Position numbers and translations under genes: made by a program
In this document: piece after piece, positions 1 to 8,264 of the stretch
Layout of the letters: every line of letters begins with the position of its first letter
How positions within the stretch are numbered: position 1 is the first letter of the stretch
Assembly (NCBI GenBank): GCA_003486675.1
Contig: DNGG01000025.1
Coordinates: 1 to 13,289, forward strand
Direction of reading: 5' to 3'
Length of the DNA stretch: 13,289 nucleotides
Source of the DNA: Cyanobacteria bacterium UBA11372
Lineage (GTDB): Bacteria; Cyanobacteriota; Cyanobacteriia; Cyanobacteriales; Aerosakkonemataceae
The notes under the pieces: model-generated
Told to the model about the DNA's origin: nothing
Databases searched by the model: none
Seen by the model: only the letters and a program-made list of their open reading frames with translations

Positions 1-2811
1 CAAGGCAACTACGAAGATGCGGCGGAAATAGTCGATGGGCTAGTGCAGGATTTCCCAGAAGACCCAGGCATCCGTCTGCTAAGGGGTCATATCTACTGCG
101 ACTTACAGCAGTACGACTCAGCGAGGGAAGAATACGAGAAAGTCCTTTCGCTGACAGATAACCCGGAGTACGTGAATTATGCCAACAACGGTCTAGCGTA
201 CGTTAATCAAAGCGAAACGCCAAGGGGGGCGCAAGCAGAGCCAGGAAATTTTGAAGACATTGATGACAGCTTTCCACCTGAGGGAGATTATCAAGACTTC
301 GCCTCAAGAGCGGTAAATAACTGGCAAAATATGGGAGATGCTTCCCCAGGAAGTTATGTAGACCTGGGGGGTTTGGATCTCGATAGCATTGACGATACGG
401 AAAATACACCGGGTTTGGACCAACCATTTGCCAATCCTTTTGGTAGTTCACCCTATGGGGCTTCCAGTGGCTTGGAAGTACCGGGAGAGGGATTGGACAA
501 TCCATTTGTCGATGACTACGGCTCCTACAGCGATAACGCTGCCAGTGCTAACTTCTACCAGGAATCCTCGCCAGCCAAAGGGTCATCGGATTTATTTTCG
601 ATGGATGATGATGACTTTAACTGGAACAACGATGCAGCGATCGCCCAGTGGAACGATTCTTCCCCTTTCGGCGCGTCGTCGAACGACGAAGAAACGCAAT
701 TTTACCAATCTACGAACCATTTTGAACCAACGCTCGCGCCCTTAGAAGACGAACCCCCCGCCATAGACGATACCGGACCCCTGTGGCCTTCCGGTGACTT
801 AGCGGCACCCCATACCGGCGGCGACACCAATGGCTTCCACGCACCTCCCCACACCAAACGTCAAGTAGGTGAAGATGAAACCGTATTACTGGGAGAGGAA
901 GAGCCATACGAGGCACCCAGAAGCGGTCAAGCGGCTTCTAGGTGGAGTTCCCCGATGACCTCCAACGGCTTTAATGCCACCAACAACTTTGACCCCAGGG
1001 TGTTCGATTCAGCTTTTGATGACGATACCGGGGCAAAATCGACTCAAGGGTCACCAGCAATGGGAACTGGCAGTACCGCTTTCGATTTTGACGAATTAGA
1101 CTTTGACGATGACGATCTGGGGAATATCCCCGATTTCGACATGCCTGAGAATTCAGCAGGCTTCTCGGCGCCTGCGAGTAATTCTGGGTTTAGTTTAACC
1201 ACAGGCGGCGGCTCGATTGCTTCTGGCACCTCAGCAGATATCAGCACCGGCGGCGATCGCTCGACCTTTGGCGACGAAGAATTTATGTTACCAGGGGCAA
1301 CAGACCAAGTCCCCAGCTTTACTCAGGGCGATAGCCGCCACATCGAACCCACCCCAACGGTAGAGCAAGGTTGGCTGGCTTTCTTAGAAAACGCACCCTT
1401 GGCAAGAAAGCGGCAGATCGCGGCTGGAGTCGTGGGGCTATCATCTGCGATCGCCGTCGCGGCAATCAGCTTCACGAGTCAAAACCTGTTTTTTAAATCC
1501 AGCAATAGAGAAGTCCTGGGACAGTTGCAATTGACCGGCTTGGCAATGGCTGGAGTCGCAGGTGTCGCTAGTTGTGCCAGCACGCTCATCATCGGCGGAC
1601 TGATCGAAAAGCAAGTGCGGCGCAGCACCGAGGAGTTGCAAAATCAGTTCGATGCCGTCTGTGGGGGCAACCTCGCCGTTCAAGCGACGGTGTACTCGGA
1701 AGATGAATTAGGAAAACTGGGTGCAGGCTTCAATCAAATGACCCGCGTCATGCTCACCACCATGAGTGAGGCGCAACGGAAAGCCGAAGAGCAAGAACAG
1801 GCTAAAGAAGACCTGCAACGCCAAGTGATCCGGCTGCTCGACGATGTGGAAGGCGCAGCTAGAGGCGACTTGACCGTCCAAGCCGAAGTCACCGCCGACG
1901 TGTTGGGAGCCGTCGCCGATGCCTTTAACCTAACGATTCAAAACCTGCGAGATATCGTGCAACAGGTGAAAGACGCCGCCCGCAAAGTGAATAAAAACGC
2001 ATCCGATAGCGAAAAATTCGCCATGGGTCTGTCGGCAGACGCCCTGCGCCAAGCCGAAGAACTCGCCGTCACCCTCAATCAAGTTCAAGTAATGACCGAT
2101 GCGATTCAACGGGTCGCCGACGGCGCCAAACAAGCCGAGGAAGTGGCTCGTACCAGTGCCGCCACCGCGCTCAGAGGCGGCGAAGCCGTAGAACGAACCG
2201 TAGCGGGGATTTTGAGTATCCGGGAAACGGTAGCAGAAACGACGCGAAAAGTCAAGAGATTGGCGGAATCTTCTCAAGAAATTGCTAAAATCGTCGCGTT
2301 GATTGCTCAAATCGCCTCCCGGACTAACCTGTTGGCGCTCAATGCTAGCATTGAGGCAGCCAGGGCAGGAGAAGCAGGGCGCGGGTTTGCGATCGTCGCA
2401 GATGAAGTAAGGCAGCTGGCAGACCGAGCAGCGAAAGCGCTCAAGGACATCGAACAAATTGTGTTGCAAATCCAGAGCGAAACTTCATCGGTAATGATGG
2501 CAATGGAAGAAGGCACCCAGCAGGTAATCGAAGGTACCAAACGGGCAGAACAAGCCAAGCGTGCCCTCGACGACATCATTCAGGTGTCGAATCGGATCGA
2601 CGCCCTCGTGCGCTCGATTACCGCCGATACCGTGGAGCAGGCGGAAATCACCCGCAATGTGGCTCAGGTGGTGCAATCGGTAGAACTGACGGCGCAAGAA
2701 ACCTCTCAAGAAGCTCAGCGCGTATCGGGTTCGCTGCAAAACCTGGTCGGCGTCGCCCGCGACCTGTTGACCGGCGTCGAACGCTTCCGAGTGGACGTAA
2801 CAGAACGGTAG
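1..2811 (+). CDS. Methyl-accepting chemotaxis protein, PilJ/HmpD-like, 5' partial
   Basis: Chemoreceptor that should pass a signal to the CheA-type kinase encoded just downstream. The frame is open from base 1, so the start lies outside the window; a GTG at 43 is only an internal codon. Counting visible codons: TPR-type helices at about 1-65 (motif GNYEDAAEIV), then a roughly 380-residue Asp/Ser/Gly-rich linker with acidic clusters such as DDDDF near 200 and DFDDDDL near 366. Two hydrophobic helices follow at about 473-492 and 511-533, separated by only about 20 residues. HAMP-like segments lie at about 536-585 and 603-655, and the MCP signalling domain at about 690-920 with the hairpin tip RTNLLALNASIEAARAGE at 774. 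There is no GAF/phytochrome domain, which argues against PixJ. The domain order and the neighbouring kinase fit PilJ/HmpD of cyanobacterial pilus or hormogonium motility clusters; which paralogue cluster this is remains inference. Confidence 0.9.
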   Translation, partial: QGNYEDAAEIVDGLVQDFPEDPGIRLLRGHIYCDLQQYDSAREEYEKVLSLTDNPEYVNYANNGLAYVNQSETPRGAQAEPGNFEDIDDSFPPEGDYQDFASRAVNNWQNMGDASPGSYVDLGGLDLDSIDDTENTPGLDQPFANPFGSSPYGASSGLEVPGEGLDNPFVDDYGSYSDNAASANFYQESSPAKGSSDLFSMDDDDFNWNNDAAIAQWNDSSPFGASSNDEETQFYQSTNHFEPTLAPLEDEPPAIDDTGPLWPSGDLAAPHTGGDTNGFHAPPHTKRQVGEDETVLLGEEEPYEAPRSGQAASRWSSPMTSNGFNATNNFDPRVFDSAFDDDTGAKSTQGSPAMGTGSTAFDFDELDFDDDDLGNIPDFDMPENSAGFSAPASNSGFSLTTGGGSIASGTSADISTGGDRSTFGDEEFMLPGATDQVPSFTQGDSRHIEPTPTVEQGWLAFLENAPLARKRQIAAGVVGLSSAIAVAAISFTSQNLFFKSSNREVLGQLQLTGLAMAGVAGVASCASTLIIGGLIEKQVRRSTEELQNQFDAVCGGNLAVQATVYSEDELGKLGAGFNQMTRVMLTTMSEAQRKAEEQEQAKEDLQRQVIRLLDDVEGAARGDLTVQAEVTADVLGAVADAFNLTIQNLRDIVQQVKDAARKVNKNASDSEKFAMGLSADALRQAEELAVTLNQVQVMTDAIQRVADGAKQAEEVARTSAATALRGGEAVERTVAGILSIRETVAETTRKVKRLAESSQEIAKIVALIAQIASRTNLLALNASIEAARAGEAGRGFAIVADEVRQLADRAAKALKDIEQIVLQIQSETSSVMMAMEEGTQQVIEGTKRAEQAKRALDDIIQVSNRIDALVRSITADTVEQAEITRNVAQVVQSVELTAQETSQEAQRVSGSLQNLVGVARDLLTGVERFRVDVTER

Positions 2812-2843
2812 AGGATCTGAGGACAAGCAGTCATGAGTCAGAA

Positions 2844-2865
2844 GCAGCTTTGCCGCTAAAGCTGC
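2844..2865 (+). promoter_or_regulatory. Intercistronic hairpin between receptor and kinase genes
   Basis: A perfect 8-bp inverted repeat, GCAGCTTT and AAAGCTGC, encloses a 6-nt loop (GCCGCT). It starts 33 bp after the receptor stop codon. No T-tract follows, so it is not a typical terminator. A role in RNA processing, mRNA stability or differential expression of the two genes is possible but inferred only from its position. Confidence 0.45.
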
Positions 2866-2907
2866 GATCTAAACTTAAAATCTAAACTCTAAAACCCAAA
2901 ATCGAAC
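2866..2907. repeat. Degenerate heptanucleotide repeat, six units
   Basis: Six consecutive 7-mers read GATCTAA, ACTTAAA, ATCTAAA, CTCTAAA, ACCCAAA and ATCGAAC. They end one base before the kinase ATG. The array resembles the short tandemly repeated heptamers (STRR) known from filamentous cyanobacteria. It fills the place where a ribosome binding site would be, and no Shine-Dalgarno sequence is visible there. Confidence 0.65.
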
Positions 2908-2908
2908 T

Positions 2909-5900
2909 ATGCTGCCTGAACAACAACAGCGCATTTTGGGCTACTTCATTGAAGAAGCCAAAGATCACCTCAACACGATCGAGCAAGGGTTGCTGGCGCT
3001 GCAAAACACGATCGACGACCCGGAAATGTTGAAGGAAGTATACCGTGCTGCTCACTCGATCAAAGGCGGAGCAGGGATGCTAGGCATCAGCAGCATCCAA
3101 AAAACGTCTCACCTGTTAGAAGACTGTTTTAAGATCCTCGAAGGCAGTCCGGTGCGAGTTGACCAAAAGCTGGAAGAACTGTTCTTAGGAGTGTTTGATA
3201 CGCTGCAATCCCTTGTAGACCAACTGCAAGGGCCTTTTGGTTTAACCGAGGACGTCGCCGCCGGTTTGATGTCAACGATCGCACCAGTGTTTAGCGAATT
3301 GCAACAACACCTGGAAGTCCTGACCAAGCAGCCAGCAGCCGCCAGCGGCGTCAAAGTAGCAACAACAGCCGCACCAGCCAACAATATGGTAGAGACGTTA
3401 CATGTAACGTCTCTACAGCAGGTATTTAAACAAGAGGTGATGGAGCAGCTGCGGCAGATGTTGCAGCTATTTAAGCCACCCCAGTGGCCTAACAGTAGGC
3501 AGGATCTGGTGTCGCGCTGCGAAAGCTTGCAGGAACTGGGAACTCGTTTCAACCTAACCGCTTGGAGCGATTTGCTGGCGATCGCGGCAAGAGCGATCGC
3601 CAATCCGGAAAATACCTCCCAAACTCTAGCGCCAATAGTTATTAAGGAAATTAAACAAGCTCAAGAACTGGTGTTAGCAGGTCGTGGAAACCAAGTCACA
3701 ACCAGCGAACAACTCGCAGCACTACAGCCGCCAGCACCGACGCCGGAAGCAGCAATCGAATCCGATCTGGAAAACCTGCTAGCGGCGACGGGGGAAAGCG
3801 ACGACTCTGACTGGTTCGGATCGGCGCTGGCTTCAGAAAGCGCAGCAGAGCCGCCATCAGGCGCTCAAGACTTGTTCGGCGTCGCCTCAGAACCGGGCGA
3901 TGATGCGGCACAATTCTTTTGGGTACCTGAAGCCGAGGTGGCTCCCCCTAAAACAACCCCTCGCAGCGACAGACCAACTGGCGAAAAACCAAGCATAACA
4001 ACACCAGCAGACCCAACAGGACCGGAAGTTGGTGCAGCAGAACTGATTGCTTTAAACGACCTGTTTCCAGAAGAAGTCCCAGAACTCGATTCAACCTGGC
4101 AAGTGGAAGAAGTCCTCGGAGACGCTGACAGTCAGCCTTTGCTGGAAAGTTTCGAGGATTTTAATGTCGGGGCAGACAATGAATTAGCCGATTTGTTCGC
4201 AGATAGCTCGACAGAATTCCCTGAAGACGACTCCCCAGAAGACGATACCGTGACGCTGTTTGGTAAGACATTTGACTTCGATGACAGCGAAGATGAGCCG
4301 GTAGCGCCCCAAGGTGCAGCCAAAGCAGAAAATCCATTGACAGAAGACCTGTTTGAGGGTTTGGCTGCACCAGCAACGTCAGCATCCCCCGAAGATGAAG
4401 ACCTGAGTTTGTTTGGAGAGGATTTTTCCTTCGAGGAAGAAGAAAGTGCCTTGGCAAAAGCAGCGTCCCAGGAGGCAGCAGCAGCAGAAAATCGATTGAC
4501 AGACGACCTGTTTGGTTTGGCTGCACCAGAGACGGCGGCATCCGCCGAAGATGAAGACCTGAGTTTGTTTGGAGAGGATTTCTTCTTCGAGGAGAGTGCA
4601 AACGCTCCAGTAGGAGCAAGTGTGCCATCACCTGCTACCAAATCAGAAATGGAAACAGACGGCCTGAGCGAATTATTTGCTGGGCTAAACGAAGATGACT
4701 TCTGGCAAGCAGAGTCGAATGAGCCAGAAAATTTTGGCTTGGCAACAGAGGAAAGCGGTGACCTCTCTAGCTTTGGCGATCGCAGTTGGCTGCAAGACTC
4801 AAATAACGAAGCGATCGCAGCTGCAGTTCCCGATGAATTAGACCTGGCTGGCTTTGATTGGGAAGGCGAATTCTCCACCGCTGGCGAAGAGAGTTTAACA
4901 GCAGCCGCAGGCAGCGCTTTACCAGATCTAGCGCCAACACAACTCAACAGCGAGGAAGCCCTGACGCCTGAGCTTTCTTTTGGTGAAGCAGATTTTGCCT
5001 TTAACTCGCCTGAAGATGAGGCAGAAGGATTTGATTTCGCCGCGCTGACGGATGATTTTGATTTGGCTGCTAGCGATCTGTTTGGATCGCAGGTACCAAC
5101 AGAAACCCCAGGGCGGCAAAGTAGCGGTATCGATCTAGATGTTGCTTCACCACCCACAAACGATTACCCTTCACCGGCTAATGCCGAAGCATCGATAGAT
5201 GATTTCTTCTCCCTGGAACGAGCATCTCAAATGCCAACCGATGCCGAACTAGATACATCGGATCTGTTTGGAGATATGGACAGCACAGTTTTTCCAGAGG
5301 TAAATTTGGGGCTGGACCAAGATGCAGAGATGCTCTTGGGCATTCCCGATGACCAGGAGGGTGACTTTGACCTGTTTGCTCAGGAACCTGATGCTGACTT
5401 CGATTTATTCGACACAGAAACAGAGGCAGAGGCTCTTGGGTTTGAGATGGCTGGCAATTCAACGGTAGAAGAACAGTTAAGCTTTGAGCTGCCGCCAGCT
5501 GATAGTGCTACGGGGACAGATGACGATCTGGGATGGCTGTCAGAAATTACTGAAGATCTAGAGAACGAAATGGAATTGCCCCTCGCCGATCAAGAAAGCG
5601 AGGCGGGTGCAGGATTAAATTTAGCTGCTGCCGACGAGCAATTTTCCTTCGATCGGTTCGATCTTGAACAGACAAGTACACCGGCTGAGTTGGCAGCAGA
5701 AGCCGATTTTGGCGATTTGGAAGCGATGTTGGGTCAAGAGGCGACTGTTGAGGCAACCGCACCAGCCCAAAGCGAGGCATCGTTTGATCTAGATTTTGGC
5801 GACCTGGAAGCGATGTTGGGTGAAGAGGCGGCTGTTGAGGCAACCGCACCAGCCCAGAGCGAGCCATCGTTTGATCTAGATTTTGGCGATTTGGAAGCGA

Positions 5901-8164
5901 TGTTGGGTGAAGAGGCGGCTGTTGAGGTCAGCGCACCAGCCCAGAGCGAGCCATCGAAATTTGATGCAGATTTTGGCGATTTGGAAGCGATGTTGGGCGA
6001 AGAGGCGATCGCACCGAACGGGGAGGCTCCTACCCTGAATAATGCGCTAGCTGTAAGTAACGCTGCGATCGCAAAAACCCAAGCCAAGGCAGCTGACAAG
6101 GAATTTGAAGACCTGGAAGCGATGTTAGCCAGTGCATCGGAACTAGGTGGACCGCCGATAAAATCTAGGCCAGGTCAGGCTGCTGCCTCTAAGCCAAGGG
6201 CGAGGATATTTGAACAAACAATGAAGGTGCCGGTGAAGCAGCTAGACAACCTGACCAACTTGGTGGGGGAACTGGTGGTTAACCGGAACAGCCTGGAACA
6301 AGATCAAGAACGGCTGCGGCAGTTTTTGGATAACTTGCTGCACCAAGTCCAGCAACTGAGCGATGTGGGTGCTAGGATGCAGGATTTGTACGAGCGCAGC
6401 CTTCTCGAATCGGCGCTGCTGGCTAGCCGTCAGAGCTATCGGTTCTCCACCAGTACAACTGGCGATTTATCAAACGGTTACTCCTCAAGTTCGACTTGGG
6501 ATCACATCGAAATGGACCGCTTTACGCCGTTTCACACCCTCTCCCAAGAAATGATCGAACTGATTGTTCGAGTGCGGGAATCTGCCTCTGACATTGAATT
6601 TATCGTTGATGAAACCGATCAAGTCAGCCGTCAGTTCCGGCAAGTTACCACCCAGCTGCAAGAAGGCTTGACTCGCGCCCGGATGGTGCCGTTTGCCGAA
6701 ATTGAACGGGTGTTTCCCCTATTCCGCTACGTGCGCGATAAAGCCGCCGAATTGGGCAAACAGGCAGAACTGCGAATTGAGGGTCGGGAAACCTTAATCG
6801 ATAAGCTGATCCTGGAACACCTTTCCGATCCGATGAAGCACTTAATCAACAATGGCCTCGCCCACGGGATCGAAGCGCCTGAAGTGCGCCAGCGGCAAGG
6901 CAAGCCACCCGTCGGTCGCATTACCCTTTCTGCCTTCCACCAAGGCAACCAAACGGTGATCTCGTTCTCCGACGATGGTGCGGGGATCGATGTCGAGCGA
7001 CTGAAAGCTAAAGCGGTGGAAAAACGTCTGATCAGTCCAGAGCAAGCCAAGAGCTTATCCCGCATCGAAGCCTACGAACTGCTATACCTGTCTGGTTTGA
7101 GTACTAAGGATAAGGCTGATTTGATCGCGGGTAAGGGTGTTGGCATGGACGTGGTGCGTACCAACGTCAGCGAAATTCGGGGAACCATTACCACCGATTC
7201 CACCCAAGGTAAAGGGACTTCGTTTACGATTCGCCTGCCGCTGACGCTGAGTATTTGTAAAGCGCTGTGCTGCGTCAGCAACCAAGCTCGGATTGCCTTC
7301 CCGATGGATGGCGTGGAAGATGCGCTCGATGTGCCTAAATCTCGGGTTCAAGTCAATGCTGAAGGCAATCAGTATATTCAATGGCGCGATATGCAGTTGG
7401 AGTTCAAGCATCTTAATGAGTTGCTGACATTCAATCGCCAACTAGGTCGGGGTCGGGTTTACGGCGCTAGCAAAGATGAAGATTCGGTGGCGATCGTCGT
7501 GCTGCGTAGCGCTGGTAACTTCTTGGCGATCCAGGTCGATCAGGTGGTCGGCGAGCAGGAAATTGTCATTAAGCAACTCGAAGGCCCGGTACCTAAACCC
7601 ATCGGCATTGCGGGTGCTACCGTGATGGGGGATGGTCGGATCATGCCGATTGGTGACGTGTTGGAGTTGATCGACATCGCGATGGGACGGGTAGGTAAAG
7701 ACCGCCGCGCCATGCTGTGGGAGCAAAATAATCTCGCAGCGGCGTCAGAAACCCCCGTTAACGAGCCGAGAGTTTTGATCGTGGATGATTCGATCACTGT
7801 CCGGGAACTGCTCTCGATGACGTTTAATAAGGCTGGCTACCGCGTGGAACAAGCACGGGATGGTCAGGAGGCTTGGGATAAACTCAAATCGGGTTTGCCT
7901 TGCGATATCGTCTTCTGCGATATCGAAATGCCCAGAATGGATGGTCTGGAGTTGCTCTCGCGTCTGCATAAAGACGCCGACCTCTCTCATCTTCCGGTAG
8001 CGATGCTGACTTCGCGGGGTGCGGAGAAACACCGACAAATGGCTTTTGATTTGGGTGCTAGCGGTTACTTTACTAAGCCTTATTTGGAAGAAGCTTTGCT
8101 CGATGCGGCTTCGCGGATGCTGAAGGGGGAAAAATTGGTGACCACTAATGTTAGTGCTTCATAA
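2909..8164 (+). CDS. Hybrid CheA-type histidine kinase with receiver domain, PilL/HmpE-like
   Basis: A 1751-residue chemotaxis kinase that should autophosphorylate under control of the upstream receptor and feed CheY-like regulators of type IV pilus motility. Domains in order: HPt at about 1-105 with phospho-acceptor H49 in AAHSIKGGAGMLG; a second helical segment at about 170-258 without the His motif; an acidic, repeat-rich linker at about 262-1095; the dimerisation domain from 1101 (KVPVKQLDNLTNLVGELVVN), interrupted by a Ser/Thr-rich stretch near 1175-1205. The ATPase domain has its N box around H1311, N1315 and H1319, a G1 box DDGAGID at 1355, and a G2 box GKGVGMD at 1408. A CheW-like P5 domain covers about 1450-1600 and a receiver about 1620-1745, with D1671 as phospho-acceptor and K1723. 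The ATG at 2909 is chosen because the HPt domain begins immediately. It is in an operon with the receptor gene and is followed by a terminator. Known relatives: PilL (split in Synechocystis) and HmpE in Nostoc. Confidence 0.95.
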   Translation: MLPEQQQRILGYFIEEAKDHLNTIEQGLLALQNTIDDPEMLKEVYRAAHSIKGGAGMLGISSIQKTSHLLEDCFKILEGSPVRVDQKLEELFLGVFDTLQSLVDQLQGPFGLTEDVAAGLMSTIAPVFSELQQHLEVLTKQPAAASGVKVATTAAPANNMVETLHVTSLQQVFKQEVMEQLRQMLQLFKPPQWPNSRQDLVSRCESLQELGTRFNLTAWSDLLAIAARAIANPENTSQTLAPIVIKEIKQAQELVLAGRGNQVTTSEQLAALQPPAPTPEAAIESDLENLLAATGESDDSDWFGSALASESAAEPPSGAQDLFGVASEPGDDAAQFFWVPEAEVAPPKTTPRSDRPTGEKPSITTPADPTGPEVGAAELIALNDLFPEEVPELDSTWQVEEVLGDADSQPLLESFEDFNVGADNELADLFADSSTEFPEDDSPEDDTVTLFGKTFDFDDSEDEPVAPQGAAKAENPLTEDLFEGLAAPATSASPEDEDLSLFGEDFSFEEEESALAKAASQEAAAAENRLTDDLFGLAAPETAASAEDEDLSLFGEDFFFEESANAPVGASVPSPATKSEMETDGLSELFAGLNEDDFWQAESNEPENFGLATEESGDLSSFGDRSWLQDSNNEAIAAAVPDELDLAGFDWEGEFSTAGEESLTAAAGSALPDLAPTQLNSEEALTPELSFGEADFAFNSPEDEAEGFDFAALTDDFDLAASDLFGSQVPTETPGRQSSGIDLDVASPPTNDYPSPANAEASIDDFFSLERASQMPTDAELDTSDLFGDMDSTVFPEVNLGLDQDAEMLLGIPDDQEGDFDLFAQEPDADFDLFDTETEAEALGFEMAGNSTVEEQLSFELPPADSATGTDDDLGWLSEITEDLENEMELPLADQESEAGAGLNLAAADEQFSFDRFDLEQTSTPAELAAEADFGDLEAMLGQEATVEATAPAQSEASFDLDFGDLEAMLGEEAAVEATAPAQSEPSFDLDFGDLEAMLGEEAAVEVSAPAQSEPSKFDADFGDLEAMLGEEAIAPNGEAPTLNNALAVSNAAIAKTQAKAADKEFEDLEAMLASASELGGPPIKSRPGQAAASKPRARIFEQTMKVPVKQLDNLTNLVGELVVNRNSLEQDQERLRQFLDNLLHQVQQLSDVGARMQDLYERSLLESALLASRQSYRFSTSTTGDLSNGYSSSSTWDHIEMDRFTPFHTLSQEMIELIVRVRESASDIEFIVDETDQVSRQFRQVTTQLQEGLTRARMVPFAEIERVFPLFRYVRDKAAELGKQAELRIEGRETLIDKLILEHLSDPMKHLINNGLAHGIEAPEVRQRQGKPPVGRITLSAFHQGNQTVISFSDDGAGIDVERLKAKAVEKRLISPEQAKSLSRIEAYELLYLSGLSTKDKADLIAGKGVGMDVVRTNVSEIRGTITTDSTQGKGTSFTIRLPLTLSICKALCCVSNQARIAFPMDGVEDALDVPKSRVQVNAEGNQYIQWRDMQLEFKHLNELLTFNRQLGRGRVYGASKDEDSVAIVVLRSAGNFLAIQVDQVVGEQEIVIKQLEGPVPKPIGIAGATVMGDGRIMPIGDVLELIDIAMGRVGKDRRAMLWEQNNLAAASETPVNEPRVLIVDDSITVRELLSMTFNKAGYRVEQARDGQEAWDKLKSGLPCDIVFCDIEMPRMDGLELLSRLHKDADLSHLPVAMLTSRGAEKHRQMAFDLGASGYFTKPYLEEALLDAASRMLKGEKLVTTNVSAS
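3389..3416. repeat. Perfect 28-bp palindrome inside the kinase gene
   Basis: The arm GTAGAGACGTTACA is followed at once by its exact reverse complement, giving a perfect 28-bp palindrome. It begins exactly at codon 161 of the kinase, in the linker between the HPt domain and the second helical segment, and is translated in frame as VETLHVTSL. Closely similar GTAGAGACGTT...AACGTCTCTAC palindromes are, from memory, abundant between genes in filamentous cyanobacteria. This copy therefore looks like a repeat element captured by coding sequence. Confidence 0.8.
4325..4593 (+). repeat. Two-copy imperfect duplication (about 53 codons) in the kinase linker
   Basis: Two direct copies begin with GCAGAAAATC at 4325 and 4484. 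Each encodes AENxLTxDLF, a GLAAP/FGLAAP segment, and then EDEDLSLFGEDF followed by an FEE acidic run. The offset is 159 bp at the start and 156 bp at the EDEDLSLFGEDF part, so one codon was gained or lost between the copies. DNA identity is high across the EDEDLSLFGEDF part, which suggests recent internal duplication. Confidence 0.75.
5705..6130 (+). repeat. Tandem 29-codon repeats with DFGDLEAMLG core in the kinase linker
   Basis: Four copies of DFGDLEAMLG start at residues 933, 962, 991 and 1021, with periods of 87, 87 and 90 bp. The connecting sequence is similar each time (AVEATAPAQSE then FDLDFGD). A fifth, diverged copy, EFEDLEAML, sits at residue 1065, just before the dimerisation domain. 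The copies are in frame and near identical in DNA. The short acidic-amphipathic core could be a repeated docking motif; that is inference. Confidence 0.85.
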
Positions 8165-8218
8165 TTTGTTAGTTTAATTACCTGAAAAAATTAGGGGATT
8201 AAGCTACATCAAATGTTT

Positions 8219-8252
8219 GGGCTGGAGGTGACTCTAGCCCTTTAATTATTTT
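8219..8252 (+). terminator. Rho-independent terminator of the chemosensory operon
   Basis: The stem GGGCTGGAG pairs with CTCTAGCCC (nine pairs, one of them G-U) around a GTGA tetraloop at 8228-8231. It is followed directly by the T-rich TTTAATTATTTT. It sits 55 bp after the kinase stop codon and 308 bp before the next gene. Confidence 0.8.
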
Positions 8253-8264
8253 GCTCGGGACGCT

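Noticed and set aside
43..45. GTG as the start codon of the receptor gene
   Set aside because: The frame is open to base 1 and the preceding 14 codons continue a TPR helix (QGNYEDAAEIVDGL), so the gene begins upstream of the window.
1930..2469. A 179-codon minus-strand open frame under the MCP signalling domain
   Set aside because: The sense strand encodes the conserved MCP hairpin; the antisense product has no recognisable domain.
4132..5157. A 341-codon minus-strand open frame inside the kinase gene
   Set aside because: It is the antisense of the acidic low-complexity linker (Ser/Lys-rich product), and the sense frame is the continuous, domain-bearing kinase.
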